DNA of 64,000 nucleotides from Streptomyces fumanus (GTDB lineage Bacteria; Actinomycetota; Actinomycetes; Streptomycetales; Streptomycetaceae), in the NCBI RefSeq assembly GCF_014655295.1, contig NZ_BNBI01000009.1, positions 248,001-312,000 of the forward strand, given 5' to 3'. Below, in pieces: positions 19,225 through 27,347 of the stretch. Numbering within the stretch: the first letter of the stretch is position 1; every line of letters starts with the position of its first letter. The notes beneath the pieces are model-generated. The model was not told where the DNA came from. It saw only the letters and a list, made by a program, of their open reading frames with translations, and made no database searches. A program made the translations under genes and the position numbers.

Positions 19225-19710
19225 ATGACTGGCACCACGACAGCGAACTGGGGCACCTTCGCCGCCGCCGAACCCGATCTGGCCGCCACCGTCGAACGGC
19301 GGTTCGGCGCCTACCGGCACCATGTGCTGGCGACCCTGCGCGGGGACGGCTCGCCCCGCACCACCGGCCTGGAGGTCCGGTTCCTCGGCGGCGAGCTGTG
19401 GCTCGGCATGATGCCCGACTCCCGCAAGGCGCTCGACCTGCGCCGCGATCCGCGCTTCGCGCTCCAGGCCAACCCCGGCGACGGCACCGGCATGGGCGGC
19501 GGCGACGTCCGGATCAGCGGGCGGGCCGTCGAGGTCGAGGACCCGGCGGTCAAGGCCGGGTACGCGAAAGAGGTGGAACCGCCGGAGCCGTTCCACCTCT
19601 TCCGGACCGAGCTGACCGAGATCACCCGGACCTTCGTCGAGGACGACAGGTACCTCGTCCTCCAGGTCTGGCGGCCCGGCCGACCGGTGCGCGTGCTCAG
19701 ACGCGCCTAG
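19225..19710 (+). CDS. Pyridoxamine 5'-phosphate oxidase-fold protein
   Basis: 161 residues of split-barrel flavin-binding type. The pattern VLATLRGDGSPRTTGLEVRF-LGGELWLGMMPDSRKALDLRRDPRFAL is typical of F420/FMN-binding PNPOx-like proteins, which often reduce or bind quinones and small oxidised molecules. The ATG at 19225 is the last in-frame start consistent with the domain. It ends 3 bp before the stop of guaA on the opposite strand. Confidence 0.75.
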   Translation: MTGTTTANWGTFAAAEPDLAATVERRFGAYRHHVLATLRGDGSPRTTGLEVRFLGGELWLGMMPDSRKALDLRRDPRFALQANPGDGTGMGGGDVRISGRAVEVEDPAVKAGYAKEVEPPEPFHLFRTELTEITRTFVEDDRYLVLQVWRPGRPVRVLRRA

Positions 19711-19713
19711 GGG

Positions 19714-21297
19714 TCACTCCCACTCGATGGTCCCCGGCGGCTTGCTGGTGACGTCGAGGACGACGCGGTTGACGTCCTTGACCTCGTTGGTGATCCGGGT
19801 CGAGATCCGGGACAGCACGTCGTACGGCAGGCGGGACCAGTCGGCCGTCATGGCGTCCTCGGAGGAGACCGGCCGCAGCACGATCGGGTGGCCGTAGGTG
19901 CGGCCGTCGCCCTGGACGCCGACCGAGCGGACGTCGGCGAGGAGGACCACCGGGCACTGCCAGATGTCGCGGTCGAGGCCGGCCGCCGTCAGCTCCTCGC
20001 GGGCGATGGCGTCGGCCTCGCGGAGCAGGTCGAGCCGCTCCTTGGTGACCTCGCCGACGATCCGGATGCCGAGGCCGGGCCCCGGGAACGGCTGCCGGTG
20101 GACGATCTCCTCGGGCAGGCCCAGCTCCTGGCCGACCATCCGGACCTCGTCCTTGAACAGCTTGCGCAGCGGTTCGATCAGCCGGAACTCCAGGTCCTCC
20201 GGGAGGCCGCCGACATTGTGGTGGGACTTGATGTTGGCGGCGCCGGTGCCGCCGCCGGACTCGACGACGTCCGGGTAGAGGGTGCCCTGGACCAGGAACT
20301 CCACGGCCGGGCCCTGGTCGGCGATGATCTCGGCCTGGGCCTGCTCGAAGACCCGGATGAACTCGCGGCCGATGATCTTCCGCTTCTCCTCGGGGTCGGT
20401 GACCCCCTTGAGCGCGTTCAGGAACCGCTCGGCGGCGTCCACGACCTTGAGCTGTACGCCCGTGGCGGCCACGAAGTCCTTCTCGACCTGCTCGGTCTCG
20501 CCCTTGCGCATCAGGCCGTGGTCGACGTAGACGCAGGTGAGCTGGGAGCCGATGGCCTTCTGGACCAGCGCGGCGGCGACCGCGGAGTCCACGCCGCCGG
20601 ACAGCCCGCAGATGGCGCGCTTGTCGCCGACCAGCTCGCGGATCGCGGCGACCTGCTCGTCGATCACATTGCCGGTGGTCCAGTCCGGGCGGAGGCCCGC
20701 GCCGCGGTACAGGAAGTGCTCCAGCACCTGCTGACCGTGGGTGGAGTGCATCACCTCGGGGTGGTACTGGACGCCGTACAGCTTCTTCTCGTCGTTCTCG
20801 AACGCGGCGACCGGGACGACGTCCGTGGAGGCCGTGACGGTGAAGCCGTCGGGGGCGGCGGAGCAGGCGTCGCCGTGCGACATCCAGACCGCCTGCTCCT
20901 CCGGGGTGCCCTCGAAGAGGGTGGAGGACGGCTTGGAGACGGCCAGGCCGGTACGGCCGTACTCGCGGGCGCCGGTGTTGTCGACGGTGCCGCCGAGGGT
21001 CTGCGCCATGAGCTGGAAGCCGTAGCACATGCCGAAGACGGGGACGCCGGCCTCGAACAGGGCGGGGTCGACGGTCGGGGCGCCCTCCTCGTAGACCGAC
21101 GAGGGGCCGCCGGAGAGGATTATCGCCGCCGGGTTCCTGGCGAGGATCTCCTCGACCGGCATGGTGCTCGGCACGATCTCGCTGTAGACCCGCGCCTCGC
21201 GGACGCGACGGGCGATGAGCTGGGCGTACTGCGCGCCGAAGTCGACGACCAGGACGGTGTCGGGGGCGGCGCTGGCAGCGGGGGACGCTGATGACAC
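19714..21297 (-). CDS. guaA: GMP synthase (glutamine-hydrolysing)
   Basis: 527 residues. The class I glutamine amidotransferase domain has nucleophile Cys91 (GMCYGFQ) with His179 and Glu181 (QYHPEV). The ATP-pyrophosphatase domain has the PP-loop SGGVDS (233-238), and a C-terminal dimerisation domain ends in KPPGTIEWE. It converts XMP to GMP, the last step of guanine nucleotide synthesis. GTG at 21297 is preceded by GGAAGG. It works with guaB, encoded about 20 kb away in this window. Confidence 0.97.
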   Translation of the reverse strand: MSSASPAASAAPDTVLVVDFGAQYAQLIARRVREARVYSEIVPSTMPVEEILARNPAAIILSGGPSSVYEEGAPTVDPALFEAGVPVFGMCYGFQLMAQTLGGTVDNTGAREYGRTGLAVSKPSSTLFEGTPEEQAVWMSHGDACSAAPDGFTVTASTDVVPVAAFENDEKKLYGVQYHPEVMHSTHGQQVLEHFLYRGAGLRPDWTTGNVIDEQVAAIRELVGDKRAICGLSGGVDSAVAAALVQKAIGSQLTCVYVDHGLMRKGETEQVEKDFVAATGVQLKVVDAAERFLNALKGVTDPEEKRKIIGREFIRVFEQAQAEIIADQGPAVEFLVQGTLYPDVVESGGGTGAANIKSHHNVGGLPEDLEFRLIEPLRKLFKDEVRMVGQELGLPEEIVHRQPFPGPGLGIRIVGEVTKERLDLLREADAIAREELTAAGLDRDIWQCPVVLLADVRSVGVQGDGRTYGHPIVLRPVSSEDAMTADWSRLPYDVLSRISTRITNEVKDVNRVVLDVTSKPPGTIEWE

Positions 21298-21445
21298 GGG
21301 GTGCCTTCCGGCGGTCGGGCGGGGGTCTTGTGCTTACCGATTCTACCGAGGCGCGGGCCGGGGACGCTCCGCCCTCCGCGGGCGGCCACCGGCCGGGGCG
21401 CGCAACCGCCCCGGGGCGCCCCCGCGTCTCACCATGCGACCCGGC

Positions 21446-21474
21446 TTGGACGCCGTCCGCGCGGGCGGCATACT
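21446..21474 (+). promoter_or_regulatory. Promoter of the leader peptide/chorismate mutase transcript
   Basis: TTGGAC (21446-21451), a 17-bp spacer, then CATACT (21469-21474). The expected start point is about 21481, which is the A of the leader ATG, so the leader message would be leaderless. A trpE leader in another Streptomyces is reported to be arranged in this way. Confidence 0.6.
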
Positions 21475-21480
21475 GGGGCC

Positions 21481-21552
21481 ATGCTCACGCACCCGACCTT
21501 CGTGTTTACCTATGGCGACCGGCCCGCCGGCTGCCATGGTCGTGCCGCTTGA
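21481..21552 (+). CDS. Putative aromatic leader peptide, 23 residues
   Basis: A short ORF, ATG to TGA, whose product begins MLTHPTFVFTYGDR. It carries Phe-Val-Phe-Thr-Tyr clustered at codons 7-11, including the rare codons TTT and TAT. It has no Shine-Dalgarno, but the promoter would start transcription at the ATG itself. A perfect 16-bp terminator-like hairpin lies 19 nt after its stop, and a chorismate mutase gene (Phe/Tyr branch) follows. I infer an attenuation leader sensing charged tRNA-Phe/Tyr; no experiment supports this here. Confidence 0.55.
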   Translation: MLTHPTFVFTYGDRPAGCHGRAA

Positions 21553-21571
21553 GCTACTGACGAGCGACTTC

Positions 21572-21608
21572 CCAGGCGCCCCGGGCCGACAAGGCCCGGG
21601 GCGCCTGG
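21572..21608 (+). terminator. Perfect 16-bp hairpin, putative attenuator
   Basis: Arms 21572-21587 and 21593-21608 are exact complements with a 5-nt loop, followed by CGTTT. The GGCCCG inside the leader ORF (about 21517-21522) can pair with CGGGCC of the left arm, offering an antiterminator. A second pairing, GCGACC with GGTCGT inside the leader, could be the pause hairpin. Confidence 0.65.
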
Positions 21609-21663
21609 CGTTTCCCGGACCGTCGTCCCGGGGCCCCGCACCGACCGGCGAGGAGCCCCCGAC

Positions 21664-22020
21664 ATGACCGTCCCGACCCCGTCCCACACGACCGCACCGG
21701 GTACGACGACCGCACCGACCGCACCGGGCGTGCCCGTCCCCACCCGGTCCGACGCGACCGGCGCGCGCACCCCCGAGGCGGCCGGTGTGATCACCGGCGC
21801 CCGGGAGCGCATCGACGCGCTGGACGACCGGATCATCGGCCTGATCCAGGAACGCATGGCCGTCTCGGCCGTCATCCAGGAGGCCCGCATCACCTCCGGC
21901 GGGCGGCGGGTGAACCTGGCCCGCGAGATGGAGGTCCTCGGCCACTACCGGGACGCCCTCGGCAAGCCGGGCACGGCCCTCGCCATGACCCTGCTGGAGC
22001 TGTGCCGCGGTCGCATCTGA
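21664..22020 (+). CDS. Chorismate mutase, AroQ type
   Basis: 118 residues. After a Thr/Pro-rich N-terminus comes an all-helical AroQ domain: ARERIDALDDRIIGLIQERMAVSAVIQEAR, then VNLAREMEVLGHYRDALG. It should convert chorismate to prephenate for Phe and Tyr synthesis. The ATG at 21664 has GAGGAG 9-10 nt upstream. Context suggests control by the leader peptide and hairpin in front. Confidence 0.85.
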   Translation: MTVPTPSHTTAPGTTTAPTAPGVPVPTRSDATGARTPEAAGVITGARERIDALDDRIIGLIQERMAVSAVIQEARITSGGRRVNLAREMEVLGHYRDALGKPGTALAMTLLELCRGRI

Positions 22021-22227
22021 GTTCACCCCCGCTCTCACCCGTACGGCGCGTGACCGCCCCGGCGCCGCTTCGTTGGTACCGGTGTCCGCGCCAGCCAGGG
22101 GCGGGCGCGCAGAACCACGCGTGGCTCGCTGGGGCGATGAGACGTACGGATCGTGCCGTGCGTCGTGGGACCTCGCCCCAGGCATGTGACCGGACGGCAG
22201 GGGACAGCAGCCCGGTCACCGAGAGAA

Positions 22228-22259
22228 CGGCCGGTCCCGGGGACGCCCGGGGCCGGCCG
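22228..22259. terminator. Bidirectional hairpin between chorismate mutase and the GMC oxidoreductase
   Basis: CGGCCGG (22228-22234) pairs with CCGGCCG (22253-22259) around an inner CCCGGG/CCCGGG stem. It lies between two convergent genes and probably serves both. Confidence 0.55.
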
Positions 22260-22284
22260 CCCCTTCGTCGCCTCCCTGCCCCCG

Positions 22285-24075
22285 TCAGGTGCGCGGCGGC
22301 ACCGTCGGCACCCCCAGGAACGGCAGCCGCAGCGCGCCGAACGCGTCCGCCGGGACCGCCGGCGTCCTGGGCTCGACCGGGCTCAGCCGCTCGTACGGAC
22401 GCCCCTGCGCCGGGCGCGGGTCGGTGTCCCCCTTGTTGGGCCAGAACGACATCGCCCGCTCGGCCTGGGCCGTGATCGTCAGCGACGGGTTGACGCCGAG
22501 GTTGGCGGAGACCGCGGCGCCGTCCACGACCGAGATCCCCGGGTGGCCGTAGAGCCGGTGGTACGGGTCGATCACGCCGGTCTCGCGGGAGGCGCCGATC
22601 GGGCAGCCGCCGAGGAAGTGCGCGGTGAGCGGGGTGCCCATCAGCTCGCCGACGTTGGAGCCGGGGAAGCCGTTGATCTCGGCGGCGAGCGCGGTGGCGC
22701 CCTCGGTGGCCGCCTCGATCTGCTTGGGGTTGGGCGAGCCGTGGCCCTGGCGGGCGGTGAGCAGGCCCTTGCCGACGCCCGCCGGTTTCAGGTACGTCGT
22801 CAGGGAGTTGTCCAGCGACTGCATGACCAGGCCGATGATGGTCCGCTCCGACCAGCGGCGGTTGGACAGCGAGCGCAGCACCAGCACGGGGTGCCGGGCC
22901 GCGTGGGCGAGGAAGCCGAGGACGCGGGAGGTGCCGGTGGCGGTCTGCCCGGCGTAGGGGACCTGGAGGATCGACAGGCTGCCCATCGAGTTGGAGCCCT
23001 TGCCGTACCGGACCGGCTCGATGTGGGTGCTGGGGTCCGGGTGGATCGAGGAGGTGATGGCGACGCCGCGGGTGAAGTCGGCCCGGGGCGCGCCGGTGGC
23101 CTTGCGGTAGCGGCGGTCGTCGGTCTGGGCGCCGACCAGGGCCTCGGAGTTGGTGCGGGTCAGCGCGCCGAGCCGGTCGGATATGTACGGGAGCTGGCCG
23201 CCGGCCTTCATCCGGTGCAGCAGGGTCTGGGTGCCGTAGGTGCCGGCCGCGAGGACGACCCGGCGGGCGGTGTAGGTGCGGCCGGGTGCCTTGCCCTTGC
23301 GGTCGGTGGGGAGGGTGGCGACGGCGTACCCGCCGCGGGAGTCGTCGGTGACGGAGACGACCGTCGTCATCGGGTGCACGACCGCGCCGGCCTTCTCGGC
23401 GAGGTAGAGGTAGTTCTCGTTGAGGGTGTTCTTCGCGCCGTGCCGGCAGCCGGTCATGCACTCGCCGCACTCGCGGCAGGCCCGCCGCTCGGGGCCCGCG
23501 CCGCCGAAGTACGGGTCGGGGACCCGCTGCCCCGGCCTGGCCCGGACCGACCCGTCGGCGTCCTCGCCGTCGCCGAAGAAGACGCCGACCGGCGCCAGGT
23601 GGAAGGTGTCGCCGCAGCCCATCCGCTCGGCGGCGGCCTTGAGGTGCACGTCGGACGGGGTCATCGTCGGGTTGAGCCGGACCCCGAGCATCCGCCGGGC
23701 CTGGTCGTAGTACGGCGCCAGCTCGTCCTGCCAGTCGGTGATGTCCCGCCACTGGGGATCGTCGAAGAACGGTTTCGGCGGGACGTAGAGGGTGTTGGCG
23801 TAGTTGAGCGAGCCGCCGCCGACGCCCGCGCCTGCCAGGACCATGACATTGCCGAGCAGATGGATGCGCTGGAGGCCGTACATGCCGAGCCTGGGGGCCC
23901 AGAGGTAGTTCTTCAGGTCCCAGGAGGTCTTCGGCAGCGTCTGGGGGGTGAAGCGGCGGCCGGCCTCCAGGACGCCGACCTTGTAGCCCTTCTCGGTCAG
24001 GCGGAGGGCGGACACGGAGCCGCCGAAGCCGGAGCCGACGACGATGACGTCGTAGTCGTATGCGTCCTGGGGCAC
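22285..24075 (-). CDS. GMC family FAD-dependent oxidoreductase (cholesterol-oxidase-like)
   Basis: 596 residues. The FAD Rossmann motif is VGSGFGGSVSALRLTEKGY (13-31), GMC signature strands follow (AGAGVGGGSLNYAN), and the C-terminal GMC block has VVDGAAVSANLGVNPSLTITA. A four-cysteine cluster C200-x2-C203-x2-C206-x3-C210 sits in the substrate region and looks like a metal or Fe-S site. The substrate is a sterol or long-chain alcohol by family. The GTG at 24075 follows GGAG. It is probably in one operon with the aldehyde dehydrogenase 97 nt upstream, which could oxidise its product. Confidence 0.8.
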   Translation of the reverse strand: MPQDAYDYDVIVVGSGFGGSVSALRLTEKGYKVGVLEAGRRFTPQTLPKTSWDLKNYLWAPRLGMYGLQRIHLLGNVMVLAGAGVGGGSLNYANTLYVPPKPFFDDPQWRDITDWQDELAPYYDQARRMLGVRLNPTMTPSDVHLKAAAERMGCGDTFHLAPVGVFFGDGEDADGSVRARPGQRVPDPYFGGAGPERRACRECGECMTGCRHGAKNTLNENYLYLAEKAGAVVHPMTTVVSVTDDSRGGYAVATLPTDRKGKAPGRTYTARRVVLAAGTYGTQTLLHRMKAGGQLPYISDRLGALTRTNSEALVGAQTDDRRYRKATGAPRADFTRGVAITSSIHPDPSTHIEPVRYGKGSNSMGSLSILQVPYAGQTATGTSRVLGFLAHAARHPVLVLRSLSNRRWSERTIIGLVMQSLDNSLTTYLKPAGVGKGLLTARQGHGSPNPKQIEAATEGATALAAEINGFPGSNVGELMGTPLTAHFLGGCPIGASRETGVIDPYHRLYGHPGISVVDGAAVSANLGVNPSLTITAQAERAMSFWPNKGDTDPRPAQGRPYERLSPVEPRTPAVPADAFGALRLPFLGVPTVPPRT

Positions 24076-24172
24076 GGGGTCTCCTCGTCGAGTTCGCGTG
24101 CGGCTTGTCCGTGGTGGCTCGCGCTCCGGCGCGGAGCCGCGTATGCGATGCGGCCCGCGCCCCTCAGGTGCG

Positions 24173-25852
24173 TCACCTGAGCCGGAACGCCTTCATGGCG
24201 CGCAGGCCGCGGCTCATGAAGCGGGCGTAGCCCTCGTCGTCCATGCCGAGGGCGGGGGCCAGCGGGAGCAGGCGCTGTTCGGCGATGGTCTGGGTCTCGG
24301 TGTACTTGAGGATGCCCTCGGAGCCGTGCCGGCGGCCGAGGCCGGAGTCCTTCATGCCGCCCATCGGGGACCGGACGCTGCCGTACGCCGAGGCGTAGCC
24401 CTCGTTGAGGTTGACGGTGCCGGTGCGCAGGCGGGCGCCGATCGCCCGGCCGCGGCGGGCGTCCCGCGTCCAGACCGAGGAGTTCAGGCCGTACGGCGTG
24501 GAGTTGGCGCGGTCGACGGCCTCGTCGTCGGTCCGGAAGCGCTGGACGGAGACGACCGGCCCGAAGGTCTCCTCGGCGCAGACGGTCATGGCCTCGGTGA
24601 CCCCGTCGAGGATGGTCGGCTCGTGGAAGAACGGGCCGATGTCGGGGCGCGCGGCCCCGCCCGCGACGATCCGCGCGCCGTGCGCGACGGCGTCCTCGAT
24701 GTGCCGCCGTACGGTGTCCAGTTGCTGCCCGCTGACCAGCGACCCCATGTCGGCGCCGTACGCGAGGGCGCTGCCCAGCCGCATCGCGCGGGTGCGGGCG
24801 GCGAAGCGCTCCAGGAAGGCGTCGGCGACCGACTCGTGCACCAGCAGCCGCTCGATGGAGACGCACAGTTGCCCGGCGGAGGAGAAGCAGGCGCGGACCG
24901 CGCCCGCCGCGGCCTTGTCGAGGTCGGCGTCGTCGAGGACCAGCATGGCGTTCTTGCCGCCGAGTTCGAGCGAGAAGCCGACCAGCCGGTCGGCGGCGAT
25001 CTGGGCGACCTCGCGGCCGGTGCGGGTGGAGCCGGTGAAGGAGACGTAGTCGCCGCGCTTGACGACCTCGGGGCCGACGACGGGGCCGAGGCCGATGACG
25101 GCCTGGAGCACGTCGGCGGGCAGTCCGGCCTCGATCAGCAGGTCCCGGGCCCACAGCGCGGTCAGGCAGGACTCGGTGTCCGGCTTCATCACCACGGCGT
25201 TGCCCGCGACCAGGGCGGGCAGGGCGTCGCCGACGGAGAGTTCGAGGGGGTAGTTCCAGGGGACGATCTGGCCGACGACGCCGCGCGGGTGGCGCAGCTC
25301 GGTGACCTTCGTCAGCACCGGTATGGCGCCGGTGTGCCGCTTGGGCCGCAGATAGGCGCCGGCCCGGTGACCGTAGTGCCGGGCCGCCATGGCGACGGCC
25401 TGGACCTCCTCGTGGGCGTGCAGGCGGGCCTTGCCGGTCTCCAGTTGGATCAGGTCGAGGACCTCGGCCTGGCGTTCGAGCACCAGGTCGTGGAAGCGGA
25501 GCAGGACGGCCGCGCGCCGCCGTACCGGGGTGGCCGCCCACACCGCCTGGGCGGCCCGGGCCAGGTCGAAGGCCCGCGCCACGTCCTCGGGGGTGGACTC
25601 GGGCAGGTCGGCCAGCTTCTCGCCGGTGAACGGGGTGTGGTTGACGGTCCGGCCGGAGCCGACGACGCCCTTGACCAGCCGGGCGACCAGCTCGGGGGTG
25701 ACCACGTCGGCGGCGGTACGGGTGCCCGCCGGGGTGGGGGCGACCGGGTTGGTGCCCGGGGCCGGGGCCGGGGCGCCGGTGGTGCCGGGGGTGCCGGTGG
25801 GGGTGCCGGGGGTGTCCGTGCCGGTGAGGTCCGGGGCCTGCGCGTCCGTCAT
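24173..25852 (-). CDS. Succinate-semialdehyde dehydrogenase-type aldehyde dehydrogenase
   Basis: 559 residues. After about 55 Thr/Pro/Gly-rich residues comes the ALDH fold: PWNYPLELSVGDALPAL, the LELGGKNA catalytic Glu motif, GQLC catalytic Cys, and ETFGPVVSVQRF. It is closest in feel to NADP-type succinic semialdehyde dehydrogenases (GabD2). It would oxidise an aldehyde to an acid; with the downstream GMC enzyme it may form an alcohol-to-acid pathway. The ATG at 25852 is chosen although it lacks a clear Shine-Dalgarno. A perfect palindrome lies 74 bp upstream. Confidence 0.85.
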   Translation of the reverse strand: MTDAQAPDLTGTDTPGTPTGTPGTTGAPAPAPGTNPVAPTPAGTRTAADVVTPELVARLVKGVVGSGRTVNHTPFTGEKLADLPESTPEDVARAFDLARAAQAVWAATPVRRRAAVLLRFHDLVLERQAEVLDLIQLETGKARLHAHEEVQAVAMAARHYGHRAGAYLRPKRHTGAIPVLTKVTELRHPRGVVGQIVPWNYPLELSVGDALPALVAGNAVVMKPDTESCLTALWARDLLIEAGLPADVLQAVIGLGPVVGPEVVKRGDYVSFTGSTRTGREVAQIAADRLVGFSLELGGKNAMLVLDDADLDKAAAGAVRACFSSAGQLCVSIERLLVHESVADAFLERFAARTRAMRLGSALAYGADMGSLVSGQQLDTVRRHIEDAVAHGARIVAGGAARPDIGPFFHEPTILDGVTEAMTVCAEETFGPVVSVQRFRTDDEAVDRANSTPYGLNSSVWTRDARRGRAIGARLRTGTVNLNEGYASAYGSVRSPMGGMKDSGLGRRHGSEGILKYTETQTIAEQRLLPLAPALGMDDEGYARFMSRGLRAMKAFRLR

Positions 25853-25925
25853 GTGCGGCAGGGTATGACGCGGCGGGGCCTTTGTGTACCCGTCGGTAAC
25901 GGGGATTCCGGGAGGGCTCGCACGC

Positions 25926-25943
25926 TGCCAGCGATCGCTGGCA
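25926..25943. promoter_or_regulatory. Perfect 18-bp palindrome upstream of the aldehyde dehydrogenase gene
   Basis: TGCCAGCGATCGCTGGCA reads the same on both strands. It is a good candidate operator for the dehydrogenase/oxidoreductase operon. A weaker dyad, GTACC-CGTCG-GTAAC, lies nearer the gene (about 25886-25900). No regulator gene is adjacent. Confidence 0.45.
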
Positions 25944-26020
25944 AGGAATGGCCTGATCAGGGCGGTTGTGGGGGGTGGTGCGGGGGCGGGGGTTCTTTTC
26001 GGCCGAGGGCCGCGATCGCG

Positions 26021-26070
26021 CGGGACCAGGCGGGACCGGGCGGGACCAGGCGGGACCACGCGGGTTCCTG
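26021..26070. repeat. 10-bp tandem repeat, about five copies
   Basis: CGGGACCAGG-like units start at 26021, 26031, 26041, 26051 and 26061 (last one diverged), in the gap between the aldehyde dehydrogenase and the first kinase gene. No function is apparent. Confidence 0.8.
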
Positions 26071-26096
26071 CGGGGAGCGCCCCGGGTGCCCCCCGG

Positions 26097-27266
26097 TCAG
26101 GTCGCCGACGGCACGACCGTGGCCGTGGCCGTGGATGTGACCGTGGCCGTGGCCGTGGGCGCGGGCGTGGACCGCTCCGGCGTACGCGTCACGGTGACCG
26201 TCTCGGTCGGGACGCTGGACGGCACGGTCGTCACCGTCCGGGTCGGGACGCCGGACGGCGCGCTCGTGGCCGTCACCGACGCCGAGGGCGACGGCGTGTC
26301 CCCGTCGTCGCCGAGGCCGTCGATGAGCAGAGCGGCCGCGGAGATGCCCGCGCCCGCCGTCGCTGCGGCCAGCACCACCGCCATCAGCAGGCCGCGCCGG
26401 CTGTGCCGCGTCCCCTCCACGGGCGGCGCCGGGGGGCGGCCCGTGGCGAGGAAGTCGCGCAGCATCCGTTCCGCCCCGGCCGCGTCCAGCCGCCGTACGG
26501 GGTCGCGTTCGAGCAGTCCGCGCAGGAGCGGAAGGAGCGGCCCGGCCCGCGCGGGGAGCCGTATCTCCTCGGAGATGACGGCGTGCACGATGCCGCTGAG
26601 CGAGTCCCGGCGGAACGGCGACTCGCCGCTGAGCACCGCGCACAGCAGCGCGCCCAGCGACCACAGGTCGGAGTGCGGACCGGTTCCGGCGCCGGACATC
26701 CGCTCGGGCGCGGTGTACTCGGGGGACCCGACGAAGGACCCGGCCTCGGTGAGGGTGGTGGCGCCCGCGACCCGGGCGACGCCGAAGTCGGTGAGGACGA
26801 CCCGGCCGTCCTCGGCGACCAGCACGTTGGACGGCTTGACGTCGCGGTGCAGGACCCCGGCCTCGTGCGCGGTGCGCAGGGCGCCGAGCAGGGCGAGCCC
26901 GATCCGGGCGGCCTCGGCGGTGTCGACCGGGCCGTGCGCGGCGACCCGGTCGGCGAGCGAACCGCCGTGGATCAACTCCATGACCAGGTACGGGCGTTCG
27001 TCGTCCTCCACCACGTCGTGCACGACGACGATGTGCGGATGGCTCAGTTGGGCGACCGCGCGGGCCTCGCGCAGGACGCCCTCGCGGCGCCGGCGGGCCT
27101 CGGCATCGGAAAGTCCCTCGTCGAACGGGAGGGCCTTGACGGCGACCTCCCGGCCGAGCAGTTCGTCGGTGGCCCGCCAGACGACGCCCATGCCGCCGCG
27201 CCCGAGCCGCGACTGAAGCCGGTAGCGGCCCGCGATGACACGCCCGCCCGCCCCCTCGGTCACCAT
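26097..27266 (-). CDS. Membrane-anchored Ser/Thr protein kinase 1
   Basis: 389 residues, Hanks-type (PknB-like). Glycine loop LGRGGMGVVW (21-30), catalytic Lys44 (VAVK), HRD 140-142 (HRDVKPSNV), DFG 160-162 and SPEYTAPE are all intact, so it should be active. One transmembrane helix is at about 295-318. The outer part is only a short Ser/Thr/Val-rich stalk without the globular ectodomain of its neighbours. The ATG at 27266 is used; GTG at 27284 is possible. It is the last gene of a four-kinase run on this strand. Confidence 0.92.
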   Translation of the reverse strand: MVTEGAGGRVIAGRYRLQSRLGRGGMGVVWRATDELLGREVAVKALPFDEGLSDAEARRRREGVLREARAVAQLSHPHIVVVHDVVEDDERPYLVMELIHGGSLADRVAAHGPVDTAEAARIGLALLGALRTAHEAGVLHRDVKPSNVLVAEDGRVVLTDFGVARVAGATTLTEAGSFVGSPEYTAPERMSGAGTGPHSDLWSLGALLCAVLSGESPFRRDSLSGIVHAVISEEIRLPARAGPLLPLLRGLLERDPVRRLDAAGAERMLRDFLATGRPPAPPVEGTRHSRRGLLMAVVLAAATAGAGISAAALLIDGLGDDGDTPSPSASVTATSAPSGVPTRTVTTVPSSVPTETVTVTRTPERSTPAPTATATVTSTATATVVPSAT

Positions 27267-27347
27267 GGGCCCATCATGCCCCACCGCACGGACCGGCTCG
27301 GAGCCGCCGAACGGGGGTGGCCGACAACCGACGTGCGGCCGGACCCG

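Noticed and set aside
17821..19596. Frame with repeated TRAELTAAAQP peptide near the 33-bp array
   Set aside because: The peptide repeat is only the array read in another frame; the aldolase frame fits the domain and ends inside the last unit.
21298..21445. Riboswitch upstream of guaA
   Set aside because: No purine-aptamer or other known motif; only a ribosome site and a lone TAGAAT box on the minus strand were seen.
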